Source: UBA4732 sp002404095 (GTDB taxonomy: Bacteria > Planctomycetota > Planctomycetia > Gemmatales > Gemmataceae). Taken from it: a stretch of DNA of 64,000 nucleotides. The stretch spans positions 1 to 64,000 of the forward strand of contig DAIPWT010000011.1 of the NCBI GenBank assembly GCA_036783645.1. Reading direction: 5' to 3'. Position 1 is the stretch's first letter; every line of letters starts with the position of its first letter. This document shows, one piece after another, positions 45,501 to 54,921 of this stretch. The notes under the pieces were generated by a model. That model had not been told where the DNA came from. It searched no databases and worked only from the letters and a program-made list of their open reading frames with translations. A program made the position numbers and the translations under genes.

Positions 45501-48500
45501 CTGGAAATCAGATAAAGTCCCATGTTGGTAGGCGACGTGCGATGGGCAACCGCTGCCTTCGGGTCTTCCTGATAATTGTCGGGCGGCAGCCAGTTGTCTT
45601 CCTCGGTGACGAACGTCTCAAAAAAGCCCCAGGTCTTGCGGGCCAGGCGCCGTAGCAAACGCCGCTCCGGATCGGTCAGTTCTCGCTCTTCGACCGGCGG
45701 CGGCTTGCTTACCCAGAATGCGACGAACGGCGAGACGAGCCAGGCGATAAGAAGCGGCGCGGCCGCCGTCAACGCATTAAGCCGGAAGGTGAACAGAATC
45801 AGGGCCAACGCCAGCCCCAGGACAGGTGACAACCAGAGAACGCGCAGGAAGGTCCGAAAATCGCCGCCCAACCGGCGCTCAGCGGCCGCGGCCGTTTCCC
45901 ACTCCAACATACGCCGTTTTCCCACGAATACTCGATAGAGAGTGCGCGAGATCGCGTCGAGGAGCAGGCCCGCTTGCTCCGGCAGGAAAGCGGCGGCGAG
46001 CAACACTTGGGCGGCGGTGTTCCCTACGCCCGCCGGAACGAAACTCTCGCGCACGCCGCCCAGCGCAAAGCGCACAATTCGGGAAGGTATACTCGTCAAC
46101 TGGAGCAGCAGCGGCCAGGCGACGACCGCCAAGGCCGCCGCGGTCCATAACCAGGGCGAACCGGGCAGCACCGTCCAGCCGAGAATCAGGAACACAAGTA
46201 GCGCGGGCGGCGCCAGGCCGCGGCGTAAGTTATCGAAGATCTTCCAGCGTTCCACCGCCGGCAACGGATTGGTTTGCGTCGTCCCACCGGGGGCCGGCAC
46301 GCGCGGGAAGAGCCACGGCAAGATCTGCCAGTCGCCGCGCGCCCAACGGTGTTCGCGTCGAGCGAAGACAAGATACGAGGCGGGAAAATCGTCGAGCAAG
46401 TCGATGTCCGTGACGAGGCCGCAGCGGGCGTAGGCGCCCTCAATCAGATCATGGCTCAGGATGTGGTTTTCGGGGAGCGTATTTCCCACGGCCTGCTCAA
46501 AGGCGTCTACGTCGTAAATGCCCTTGCCCGTGAACGTGCCGACGCCGAAAAGGTCTTGGTAAACATTGGAGACGGCCGTCGTATAGGGATCGAGGCCGGC
46601 GGAGCCGCCGAAGATGCGCGCGAACCGCGACTTGCGAACTCCTGTCATCGTCAAGCTGACGCGCGGCTGCAAGACCCCGTAACCGGAGACGACGCGCCGC
46701 CTTTCCGGGTCAAAGACCGGCCGATTCAGCGGATGGGCCAGGGTCGCAATTAGGCGCCGGGCCGCGTCGTGAGGCAGTTGGGTATCCGCGTCTAGCGTGA
46801 TGACGTAGCGTATCGGCGGCGCAGCGTCGGCTTCCCACGCCGTCAGATAACTCGTGTCGCGGGCGCCGCGAAGGAGACGGTTGAATTCCACGAGCTTGCC
46901 GCGCTTCCGCTCCCAACCCATCCAGCAACCCTGAGTGGGGTTCCAGAGACGGCGCCGGTGGAAAACGAAGAAGCGATCCGGCCCGTCTGCACAATAGCGG
47001 TCGTTCAGGGCGCGCACGCCGTCCAGGGCGGCCTGCAGAAAAGCCTCGTCTTCCGGCATGTGTTCGGCAGGCGCGTCGGCGAAGTCGGTCAGCAATGCGA
47101 ACCGCAAATGCGGGTCGGGGTTGGCAAGAGAATGCACTTCGAGCCGCTCCAACAGGGCGGCGGCGCTTCGCGGCCGGATCAGCAGCGCCGGCATGACCAC
47201 GATGGTCGCGCAGTCTTCCGGAATGCCGTCCTTGAACTGTAGCTTGGGCAAAACGCGCGGTGGGATCAGCCGGCTGACCCAAAAATTAACGAGCGAAACC
47301 GCCACGTCGCTCGCCGGGAGTAGCGCGGCCAATACGGCCAACACGACCAGGGTTGGATGAAAAGACTGGGCGCTTCTCCCCATGCTTTCGAGTACGAAAG
47401 CATGGCACCCCATGAGGGCGACCAAAAGGAAGAGGATGACGGAGGCGACGCCGCCGAAGTAGACCAATTGGGGGTGGTCAAGGAGGAAATCCAAGAAGCG
47501 ATTTTTCAATTTAGGACGATAATCGAGTAGGCTTTCCAGCTCACCCCTACCCTTGCCCATCAAGTAGTAGCCGACGTGATTTCGTGGAACTGCGGCGCCA
47601 GGGGCCAAAACCAAGGTGGCCGACTCGCTCCGCGAGTCGGTTTGAACACCGACTCGCGGAGCGAGTCGGCCACCATCAACCGGTCGGGCGGCGAGTCCGA
47701 TAGCTTTGTCCGCGACCTCGTTTTCGTCGTCCTGGGAGCCGCGCGACAGCTTCTCCACTATTTGGCGGTAACGGTCGCGCGTGGAAAAGTCCTGATGGGA
47801 GTAGACGCCGGCGGGGTCGTCGCGCAGCCGGGCCTCGACCAAACTGGTGCGCTCAAAGAAGGCGGGCCAATCCAAGGCCGACAGCAGCCGCAGGCTGGTC
47901 ACGCAGTTGCCGATGGAAATCTGGTTGGCCGCCTGGCGCTGGCGCTCACGGCGCAAAACCTCGTCGGTCGTGAGATTCCACCTTTTCAGATAGGTTTCTA
48001 ACCATTCCAGCCCGCGCGTGACGGCGGCCCCTTGCTCGTGCATCCATTCCAGCAGTTGTACGACGAACGAGTCCGGCAAGACGCCCTGCGCCGACCCGGC
48101 GGTTGTGGCACGGTCTCCAGACCGTGCCACAACGGGAGACGGCAGGGCAAGAGGCGCCGGCCTGCCGGGGGCGACCGCGAGGAAGCGCCCGGCCCACTCG
48201 GCTGCGTTTTGGCGATGGTCGCGGGCGCGGAGGATCTGCTCCGCGAGTCGCCGCAGGTTGTCCACCAGGACCAGGCGGAGCATGATCGGGATGGCCCACA
48301 GTTCGCCAATCGTCAAAGGCGCGACCGTCTGAAAGGCGTTGACGAAATGGGCGAGGTGGTTCTCGTCCATGCTGCTATCACTATGGGCCACGAATTCCAC
48401 GGCGACCGCGTAGACGCGCGGCAAGCCGCGCAGAGGGCCGCCGGCGATCTTGGGGAGGAGCCGATAATAGCCGCGAGGCAAATCGGTGTGGACCTCGAAC

Positions 48501-48829
48501 AGGGCTTCGGAAACGATGTGAAAGTTGTCGAGCAGCCATTCGGCGTCGGAACCAAAGTGTTCCTTCCGGCGGTAAGCCTCGCTAATCTGGCGATAGGCGC
48601 GGAGCAGGCTGCGGCGGTTGCGAACGAATTGTTGAAGCAGCGGCCGGCCGGGCACGACGAGCGACGACCGAGTGTGGGCGGCCAGATGGCGGGCGTGGAT
48701 TTCAAGGCGATCAAGTCCGAATATCTCCGCGCGAACCGGCTCAGTCCCGTGAGCGTCGGCGAAAAAACCGCTTGGCCCAACCCCGACGGCGACGTTCGCG
48801 GCCGTTTTCTCGGTCTCTAGGGTACTCAT
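39565..48829 (-). CDS. ndvB: Cyclic beta-1,2-glucan synthase-like protein (NdvB/ChvB family), interrupted by a scaffold gap
   Basis: This giant protein of about 3000 residues follows the NdvB layout. The N-terminal region has several transmembrane segments and a family-84 glycosyltransferase with TLDADTQLP (DAD at about 680-682) and REHRWARGDW. A glycoamylase-like region follows (SPTNMGLYLISSLAGHDFGYLSFP). The C-terminal half is a family-94 phosphorylase-type module with GTGDWNDGMNRVG. NdvB makes cyclic glucans and exports them to the periplasm. ATG 48829 is the likely start, with a weak ribosome-binding site. Palindromic repeats are read in frame at 47615 and 48103. The 100-N gap at 40337-40436 lies in a third cluster; the C-terminal ~215 codons are in another frame, which the gap may explain. 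Confidence 0.85.
40220..40490. repeat. Cluster of family A palindromic repeats around the assembly gap
   Basis: A 66-bp unit starting ttgttggccactcgctccgc occurs at 40220-40285 and again from 40286 to the gap at 40337. A further related copy (gactcgcggagcgagtcggc) lies at 40437-40490 on the other side. All copies contain the self-complementary actcgctccgcgagt-type core. The cluster lies within the glucan synthase gene between the codons for SWAVIAGA and ERARQAVASADE, and evidently caused the assembly to break. Confidence 0.85.
40337..40436. other. 100-N scaffold gap
   Basis: Exactly 100 unknown bases, the usual placeholder for a gap of unknown size. The true gap length is unknown, so the frame of the surrounding gene across it cannot be decided. 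Confidence 0.99.
47615..47674. repeat. Family A palindromic repeat, 60 bp, in frame in ndvB-like gene
   Basis: The element runs from ggtggccgactcgctccgcg to its reverse complement, with a centre of tttgaacac. It is 60 bp, equal to 20 codons, and is read on the minus strand as GRLAPRVG...DSRSESAT inside the N-terminal region of the synthase. It contains two hairpin halves, each with 9-bp stems (CCGACTCGC/GCGAGTCGG). All three minus-strand frames are open. Confidence 0.95.
48103..48132. repeat. Family F palindrome, 30 bp, in frame in ndvB-like gene
   Basis: ttgtggcacggtct, then cc, then the exact reverse complement. The 30-bp palindrome corresponds to 10 codons and is read as part of SPVVARSGDRATTAG in the synthase N-terminal region. 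It is unrelated to family A in sequence. Confidence 0.9.
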
Positions 48830-48930
48830 TTTGCATTGACTCTCTGCGATGGGCATCGCTGGCGCGGCGCTGCCGCTCGTACATCCTTGATCGCGCACTA
48901 CGCCGTATAGGGCTTAGTTTGCAAATGAAA

Positions 48931-49035
48931 TGCCAGGATCGCCCGTTTGATGGGACCATCCTGGCAAGCCTTCTTTCCGAGCCGGAAGCGTAAGCGACGG
49001 ATTGCTCGTCGCTTACACTTCCGGCTCGGAAAGAA
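48931..49035. repeat. Two nested inverted repeats upstream of ndvB-like and histidine kinase genes
   Basis: A 9-bp inverted repeat (TGCCAGGAT at 48931, ATCCTGGCA ending 48966) is followed by a 28-bp pair with one mismatch (48971-48998 and 49008-49035, ttctttccgagccggaagcg...). They lie in the divergent intergenic region between the glucan synthase and histidine kinase genes and could influence either transcript. Confidence 0.85.
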
Positions 49036-49166
49036 ACGGCACGATCCCGCGCTAGGCAAATCATCGCCTGTCGTGCGCATGGAACCGCGCAAACTCCCGG
49101 AGTTTCCTTGCGACCAAGGCGAAAACCGGCTCTCCTTGAGAGCCGGGGATGGTAGGGAGAAGCGGA

Positions 49167-50363
49167 ATGACATTGTCATATACTGAAATGTTAGTGAAAG
49201 TCCGCCGCGCGCGTGAGGCGATCGAGGCTTGGCCCATCGACGGCCGTCGTTCCACGTTGACTGTGGAAATGGTGCGCTCACTCTGGCCGGGCGCCTCACT
49301 TTACGCCTGTCTGTTAGGAGGAGAGGGCGACGCGCTGGACGCGGCGGGGCAATCGCGTCCGGATTGGGTGAGGTTGCTTCGGCAAAGTTCAAAGGGCGAG
49401 CCGGCGGAGTTTGCCTCGGCGTCCGTTGCATTGAACCTGGGGGTCCATGCGCTTGCGCCGGGAAAAATTCGATTTAGCGACGCACGGTACGGCCGGCTGT
49501 TGCTGGCGATTGCGGAGGACGCACTCCCTGCCGCCCAGATGTTCCTGGATTGCTGCGGGCAATCGATCGCCGTTCGCCTGAAAATCGAAACGTTGGCCGA
49601 GGAGGCGGCGGGCGAGGACCGATTGGCTGACATGGCGGAGGCGTCCATCCCCATCGCGCACGAGTTCAACAACTTCCTCAACGGCCTGCTCTTACACACG
49701 GCGGTCCTTAAAATCCAGCTTCCCGAGGAGGCGCAGGATGGGCTAGTCGAGATCCGCCGTCAGGCGCTGGCGGCCGCCGCGTTGATCCAACAATTCCAGC
49801 ACTACCGCCGGCGTCACGAGTCGCCGCACCTGTCCGTCGATCTCAATCGGGCCGTCCGGGGCGCCTTGGCGGCGTTGGGCGCCGAAATCCCTGACAACTC
49901 TCCGTCAACACCGGCAAACGGCGAAACCCCGTCCCCCCGCCGCTTGACTTTACCCTACGGAAAGGCCAACGGTTCGGCACCCGCCCCGGTTCACGTCCGC
50001 CTGGATATGACGACAGAGGCTCCGCGGTTAATGGGTGTCTTTAACGACCTGAAACGCCTATGTATTTTCCTGCTAAGAAGCGCGGCAGGGGCCGCGGCGG
50101 GGCAAGGCGGCCAAATCGCCGTACAAACTACTTGTGCGGCAGGCAAAGTCGTTCTAAAAGTGGAAGACGCCGGGCCGCCGGTGTCGCAAGAACAACTGGC
50201 GCACTTATTCGAGCCGTCCGCCGCGGGGCGCGACGGGACAAGCTCGCTTGAACTGGCGGCGTGTAAAACGATTACGCGCCGCTTCGCTGGCACGATTCGC
50301 GCCGAAGCCTCCCGCGAAGGCGGCGTCACATTCGTCGTGGAGTGGGACGCGGCGGAGCTATGA
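49167..50363 (+). CDS. Soluble histidine kinase-like protein
   Basis: This 398-residue protein lacks membrane segments. Residues 1-150 are an unrecognised sensor-like region. HEFNN (His165, in IAHEFNNFLNG) is the phosphoacceptor motif, and a degenerate HATPase domain follows (about 280-398) with VVLKVEDAGPPVSQEQLAHLFEPSA, where the usual N box is weak. The absence of a convincing ATP-binding N box leaves catalytic activity open. GGGAGAAGCGG precedes ATG 49167. No response regulator is adjacent. It is divergent from the glucan synthase gene, across a repeat-rich spacer. Confidence 0.75.
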   Translation: MTLSYTEMLVKVRRAREAIEAWPIDGRRSTLTVEMVRSLWPGASLYACLLGGEGDALDAAGQSRPDWVRLLRQSSKGEPAEFASASVALNLGVHALAPGKIRFSDARYGRLLLAIAEDALPAAQMFLDCCGQSIAVRLKIETLAEEAAGEDRLADMAEASIPIAHEFNNFLNGLLLHTAVLKIQLPEEAQDGLVEIRRQALAAAALIQQFQHYRRRHESPHLSVDLNRAVRGALAALGAEIPDNSPSTPANGETPSPRRLTLPYGKANGSAPAPVHVRLDMTTEAPRLMGVFNDLKRLCIFLLRSAAGAAAGQGGQIAVQTTCAAGKVVLKVEDAGPPVSQEQLAHLFEPSAAGRDGTSSLELAACKTITRRFAGTIRAEASREGGVTFVVEWDAAEL

Positions 50364-50559
50364 TTTCCGGTCACTGAACATATAAAGTTCCGACCTCATT
50401 CGACCCGGCCGGCGCCGCGTTTGCAGGAACGATGCGATAGCCGCGTTACCTTTCTCTCCCGGACCTTCGCTTGGGGGCGGAGAACCGCCTCTGCATTTAC
50501 CGGCCCCGGAGATTCATCGCGATGAAATCCCATAACGGCACTCGTAGCATTTTAGCGAA
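50364..50559. other. Intergenic region before the ABC exporter, nothing recognised
   Basis: No convincing gene or terminator is visible. It lacks an ATG for the following exporter in the right frame, so its start is uncertain. Confidence 0.4.
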
Positions 50560-52395
50560 TTGAGGCTCATCCTGCGCCGAGGCCGGCAGGTGTGGGGATT
50601 AGTCCCCGCGGGCCAAAAATTTTCGCTCATCACGGCGGCGCTGGTGATGGCCTGCACGAGCGCTTGTAATACAATAATGCCCCTTTTGCTGGGTTATTTG
50701 GTGGACGGCGCCACAGCCGGCCTCGCCCGCAACCTCGGCGCCGATGCGCTGTATCGTTTCGCCGCCTGGGTTCTGCTCATCCTCGCCAGCGTTTATGTGG
50801 CGCGCGAGGCGCTCAACGTCCTACGCCGCTATCTTGTGGAGAACAGTTGTACGCGCATTAACCGTGACGTGAGCGTCCGCCTCGTCTCTCACATGATGAA
50901 AGGCGATCTGGAAACTCTCCATCAAGACCGCGTCGGCGCCCTCCACGGTCGAATGCTCCGCAGCGTGGACGGCTACGTCCGCTTCCTGCGCGTGGGCTTT
51001 CTCGACCTCGTTCCCGCTTTTCTGACGGGGATATTCGCCCTGGCCGCCGCGGTCTTCAAACAGCCGTTGCTTGGGCTAATCATGATCGGCGTCGTGCCGA
51101 CGACCGTATTTCTCACGATACGACAGCTCATGTCTCAAAAGGGCGTTCGTCTGCAACTGATGCGCACCTGCGAGGACATCGACGGCGCCGTTGTGGAGCA
51201 CATGAGCGTTCTGGAATACGTCCGTGCCGCTAATACTCACGCGCAGGAAGTGCGCCGCCTGGCCCGGACGTGTGAACGGCGCCGCGCCAAGGAGATCCGT
51301 CATCACTTTCAAATGGCCCTTTACGGAGCGGCCAAGGCGTTGAACGAAGGTTTCTTTCACATCATCGTCTTGGGTTTGGCGATTTACCTCGCCGTCAACG
51401 GAAGGGTCAGTATCGGCGACGTGGTGATCTTCTCGATGTTGTTCCTGAACGTGATGGCGCCGTTGAGCGAGATTCACCGTATTCTGGACGAAGGACACGA
51501 AGCAAGCCTTCGCGTCGGCGATCTGCTGGAAATGTTGCATCAACCGGTGGACCGTTCCTTCAAGGTGCCGGAACGCCGCGAACCACGGCTCATCGCCGGA
51601 GCGCCGGTCATCGTCGCCGAGAATCTGATGGCGCGGTACCGCACACCCGACGGTAAACTCCAACGCGGCTTGGAAGGGCTGAATTTGTCGATCCGCCACG
51701 GCGAAACGATTGGCGTGGCCGGCCGTTCGGGTTCGGGCAAATCCACCTGGATCAAGGTGCTGCTGCGGCTAACCCACCCGTGCGGGGGTTCGGCCTATCT
51801 CGGCGGATCACCGTTGGAGGGCTGCACGCGCGACGACGTTAGCCGGATCATCGGCTACGTCGGCCAGCAGCCGTTCGTTTTCTCCGGGTCAATCGCCGAA
51901 AATATCGCCTACGGCAATGACAAGGCGTCGCGGGACGATATCCGCCGCGCGGCGGAGCTGGCCTATATCCATGACGAAATCATGATGATGCCGGAAGGCT
52001 ACGACGCGATGGTGACGGAGCGTGGGCAGAACCTTTCCGGCGGCCAACGCCAACGCCTGGCCATCGCGCGTATCCTTCTCAGGCAGCCGCCCACCCTCAT
52101 CCTCGATGAAGCGACTTCAGCACTCGACAATATCAGCGAACGAGCCGTCCAGCGCGCGCTGGGGCTGACGAGCGCCGACCGCACTACGATTCTGGTCGCC
52201 CATCGCTTGTCCACTCTTAAGGACGCGGATCGCATCGTGGTCTTCGACGAGGGCCGCATCGTCGAAGTGGGGACATACGACGGATTGGTCCAACAGGGCG
52301 GCGTGTTCACCGAGTTGGTGATGTCGGCGGAGCAAGGCTTCGCGGCGGACGGGGCCGCGCCGTCGTCCACGGAAGTCGCAGTCGGCGCCGCCTGA
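50560..52395 (+). CDS. ABC exporter, fused permease and ATPase
   Basis: This protein of about 611 residues is a type-I ABC exporter half-transporter. The N-terminal ~320 residues contain six hydrophobic helices (e.g. ITAALVMACTSACNTIMPLLLGYLVDG, FHIIVLGLAIYLAVNG). The ATPase has Walker A GRSGSGKST (388-396), signature LSGGQRQRLAIAR (from 492), Walker B LILDEATSALD (Asp516/Glu517) and the H-loop VAHRLST. It probably exports a lipid, peptide or drug as a dimer. A TTG at 50560 is the first start in frame after a stop; GTG 50590 or an ATG at 50647 are alternatives. Confidence 0.9.
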   Translation: MRLILRRGRQVWGLVPAGQKFSLITAALVMACTSACNTIMPLLLGYLVDGATAGLARNLGADALYRFAAWVLLILASVYVAREALNVLRRYLVENSCTRINRDVSVRLVSHMMKGDLETLHQDRVGALHGRMLRSVDGYVRFLRVGFLDLVPAFLTGIFALAAAVFKQPLLGLIMIGVVPTTVFLTIRQLMSQKGVRLQLMRTCEDIDGAVVEHMSVLEYVRAANTHAQEVRRLARTCERRRAKEIRHHFQMALYGAAKALNEGFFHIIVLGLAIYLAVNGRVSIGDVVIFSMLFLNVMAPLSEIHRILDEGHEASLRVGDLLEMLHQPVDRSFKVPERREPRLIAGAPVIVAENLMARYRTPDGKLQRGLEGLNLSIRHGETIGVAGRSGSGKSTWIKVLLRLTHPCGGSAYLGGSPLEGCTRDDVSRIIGYVGQQPFVFSGSIAENIAYGNDKASRDDIRRAAELAYIHDEIMMMPEGYDAMVTERGQNLSGGQRQRLAIARILLRQPPTLILDEATSALDNISERAVQRALGLTSADRTTILVAHRLSTLKDADRIVVFDEGRIVEVGTYDGLVQQGGVFTELVMSAEQGFAADGAAPSSTEVAVGAA

Positions 52396-52407
52396 GTCTG
52401 CCGCAAA

Positions 52408-52437
52408 GTTTAGCCGCGACCCGACAGGGGAGCGCGA
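52408..52437. repeat. Half copy of family C palindrome between convergent genes
   Basis: gtttagccgcgacccgacag... resembles the left arm of the palindrome at 27347. It lies between the convergent ABC exporter and cupin genes, the same kind of position as the full copy. Confidence 0.65.
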
Positions 52438-52441
52438 AACG

Positions 52442-53197
52442 TCAACCGTATTTCTTATGGCACTCGTGGCTCGAAATCTTTTTCGCCACGATCAGGCCGT
52501 CCTTCGTCTTCTCGCCCTCGGGGTCCACATACACCCGGTTGGGCGCGTTGGTGTTGTCCAGGTTGTAGCCCATAATGTGGACATTGAAGATGAAGGCCGT
52601 ATCCGACTCTGCTTTGAACCAATGAACATTGTCCTTGTGGTCCGAGACGGTCGAGCATTCGCCTGGCTTGAACGCCCGGTCGATAGTCGGCTTGATGAGG
52701 TAGTGGTCCTTCTCGTCGGCGACGCGCTCGTAGTGTTTACCGTTGAAGTCGCCGCGCAGGACGATGAAGCCGGTACACATGTTGTCGTGGCCGTGCGGTA
52801 CGATCGACCGGCCCTTTCGCAAAGCGAAGATTTGCTTGCCGAACACCAAGTGTTCCGGCAGCCCCTCCACCTTGCTCAAATCGACGCCCAGGCTGGCGGC
52901 GCCCTTGTCGGGCAGCTTCACGTCCTTCGTCGCCCGGTCCAGGTCGATGAAGGTAATCAATTCCGCCAAATCCACGCGCTTATAGAGGTTTTCCAGCTGT
53001 GTTTGGAAATCGAGATCCTTGATCTTCTGGTCTTTAAGATCCTGGCTCAGAGCGTTCAACTCGACGAGCCATTTCTTGACCACCGGCTTGACGGCGTCGG
53101 CCAGCAGATCGCGGCGGAACACGGTTTCGATCAACCCGTAGGTCATCAGCGAGCCGAGCATTTTGCGGTTAAACGAGCGGCGGGTTTCCAGGGCCAT
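52442..53197 (-). CDS. Cupin-fold protein with Tat-like N-terminus
   Basis: This 251-residue protein has a cupin-like beta-barrel region with a potential metal site (VPHGHDNMCTGFIVLRGDF, His135 and His137, and His155 in GKHYERV). The N-terminus TRRSFNRKMLGSLMTYGLIE contains an RRxFxxK pattern like a twin-arginine signal, but a strong hydrophobic stretch is short, so export is uncertain. AGGAGA precedes ATG 53197. It might be a dioxygenase or isomerase; the substrate is not predictable. It is convergent with the ABC exporter gene, with a half palindrome between. Confidence 0.7.
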   Translation of the reverse strand: MALETRRSFNRKMLGSLMTYGLIETVFRRDLLADAVKPVVKKWLVELNALSQDLKDQKIKDLDFQTQLENLYKRVDLAELITFIDLDRATKDVKLPDKGAASLGVDLSKVEGLPEHLVFGKQIFALRKGRSIVPHGHDNMCTGFIVLRGDFNGKHYERVADEKDHYLIKPTIDRAFKPGECSTVSDHKDNVHWFKAESDTAFIFNVHIMGYNLDNTNAPNRVYVDPEGEKTKDGLIVAKKISSHECHKKYG

Positions 53198-53297
53198 GCG
53201 AAGTCTCCTGTCGTTAGGTGGGTGCGAGGCATGAGATATAGATTACCCGGTTGACGACGGAAAGTGTACCAGAATCCGTGGGTGTGATGCGAAAGCG

Positions 53298-53882
53298 TCA
53301 CCCGGCCGCGGAAGGGCGCACCTGGAGCGCCCGAACGGCGAGGGCGATCAGCGACCAGACGCCCACGCCGATGAGCGTCAAAACCAGGAGGAAAAGGAGG
53401 GCCGCGCCGACGACAAACAGCCAATGCTTCCAGGTGGACGGCGGCCCTTGGTCGGTTTGGCCGGCGTACTCCATCAGCAGACGGACGTTGCGTGTATCGG
53501 CTTTGAACCAGAGATTAAAAACATCTCCCAGGACCGGAATCCAGCCGATGGAGGCGTCGATTAGCGCGTTCGTCATCATGCGGACGGCGATGATTTTTGG
53601 TACGCGAAAGACGCTAAGGCCGATGGTGAGGATGGCGGCGCTGACTGCGCTAGAGAAAGCATCGCCGACGATTGGCAGCAGAAGCAGCAGCGTATTCAAG
53701 CCGACGCGGACCTTCGTTCCCGGCACTTCGATCAAACGGTCCATGACGAAACTGACCAGATCGAGCAGGGCCAGCATCGGCTCCGGCGACGGCGAGGCCG
53801 GCGACGGGCCGAACAGAACTTCGCCTTGGAGCGGTTCGCCCTTTTTCGGCTCCGGAATGGGGACAATCGGATAGTCAGACAT
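53298..53882 (-). CDS. DUF4112 membrane protein
   Basis: This 194-residue protein contains a DUF4112 domain (VGLNTLLLLLPIVGDAFSSAVSAAILTIGLSVFRVPKII and DASIGWIPVLGDVFNLWFKADTRNVRLL, about 60-135) and a C-terminal transmembrane helix (WLFVVGAALLFLLVLTLIGVGVWSLIALAV). It is a small membrane protein of unknown function. ATG 53882 is the natural start. It has 168 bp to the divergent Uma2-like gene. Confidence 0.85.
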   Translation of the reverse strand: MSDYPIVPIPEPKKGEPLQGEVLFGPSPASPSPEPMLALLDLVSFVMDRLIEVPGTKVRVGLNTLLLLLPIVGDAFSSAVSAAILTIGLSVFRVPKIIAVRMMTNALIDASIGWIPVLGDVFNLWFKADTRNVRLLMEYAGQTDQGPPSTWKHWLFVVGAALLFLLVLTLIGVGVWSLIALAVRALQVRPSAAG

Positions 53883-54050
53883 GGTTTCTCATTTAGGCCG
53901 GGAAAATCCCTCTTTCAGATGTATCACGTCGGGAAAGGCGAAGCAACGGACGTGCCAAATCGCGCCGGATGAACTTGACCGCGAAGGCAAAATGTGGAAC
54001 CCTAAAAGCGGTGACGTGCGACGCCAAGAGCTTCTTAACGGATCAAGACC

Positions 54051-54908
54051 ATGTCCGAAACCGCCGCCGAATCTGTCGTGCCATTTCCCCCTTACGTGGA
54101 AAATTGGGAAATGCCGGAGATGCCGCGCGAAGGAGACCTTCCCGAAGACGATAATGTACCTATGGAATCAAGCTGGCACCGCGACGCCATGAACTTCCTG
54201 ATCGAACTGATCCGGTCCCACATGGAGGGACGCACCGACTTCTACACCGGCGGAAACATGTTCATCCATTTCAGCGCCACCCAGGTGCGCAACAACGATT
54301 TTCGCGGCCCCGACGTGTTCTTCGTCGGGGGCGTCGATGGGTCTAAGGAGCGGAAATTCTGGGCCGTCTGGCTCGAAGAGAACCGCTACCCGGACGTAAT
54401 CATCGAACTGCTCTCCCCCTGCACCGCGAGGCAGGACCGGACGACGAAAAAGGCGATCTACGAGAAGACCTTCCAGACGCCGAACTACTTCATCTACGAC
54501 CCCAACGAACGGCGGCTGGAAGGCTGGCAGCTGATCAATGGCCAATACGAACCCCTCGTTGCAAACAAGCGAGGCTGGCTGTGGAGCGATAAATTGGAGG
54601 CTTGGCTAGGAATTTGGGCAGGGCTTTTCCATCGAACCATCCCCGACGTCTGGCTGCGCTTGTTTGACGCGGAAGGGCGGATTGTTCCGTCCTTTGATGA
54701 GAAGGCGCAACAACAGGCACGAAGGGCACGGCGCCAAGCCAAAGCGGCTCTTCAGCGGGAACGGCGGCGAACCGACGAAGCCCTTCAACTCGCCAGCGCA
54801 GCCGCCGAACGCATGGTAGCCGAACGGCAGCGCGCCGAATCGGCCGAAAAGGAGCTTACTCAGTTGCGCGCCTTGCTCGCGGCCAAAGGGAACCCGCCTA
54901 CAGCCTGA
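54051..54908 (+). CDS. Uma2-family (DUF820) PD-(D/E)xK nuclease-like protein
   Basis: This 285-residue protein has the Uma2/DUF820 core of a restriction-endonuclease-like fold: Asp88 in RGPDVFFV, Glu119 in VIIELLSP, and Lys133/134 in DRTTKKAIYEK. The C-terminus (about 220-285) is an Arg/Ala-rich coiled coil, often found in planctomycete paralogues. These proteins are extremely expanded in planctomycetes, and their biological role is unknown. It is a stand-alone gene with no restriction or CRISPR partner. Confidence 0.88.
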   Translation: MSETAAESVVPFPPYVENWEMPEMPREGDLPEDDNVPMESSWHRDAMNFLIELIRSHMEGRTDFYTGGNMFIHFSATQVRNNDFRGPDVFFVGGVDGSKERKFWAVWLEENRYPDVIIELLSPCTARQDRTTKKAIYEKTFQTPNYFIYDPNERRLEGWQLINGQYEPLVANKRGWLWSDKLEAWLGIWAGLFHRTIPDVWLRLFDAEGRIVPSFDEKAQQQARRARRQAKAALQRERRRTDEALQLASAAAERMVAERQRAESAEKELTQLRALLAAKGNPPTA

Positions 54909-54921
54909 GCGTGGGCTAGCC

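Noticed and set aside
41100..48300. Long plus-strand reading frames opposite the glucan synthase
   Set aside because: They are shadows caused by high GC; their sequences are Arg/Ala/Gly-rich without family patterns, while the minus strand encodes clear enzyme motifs.
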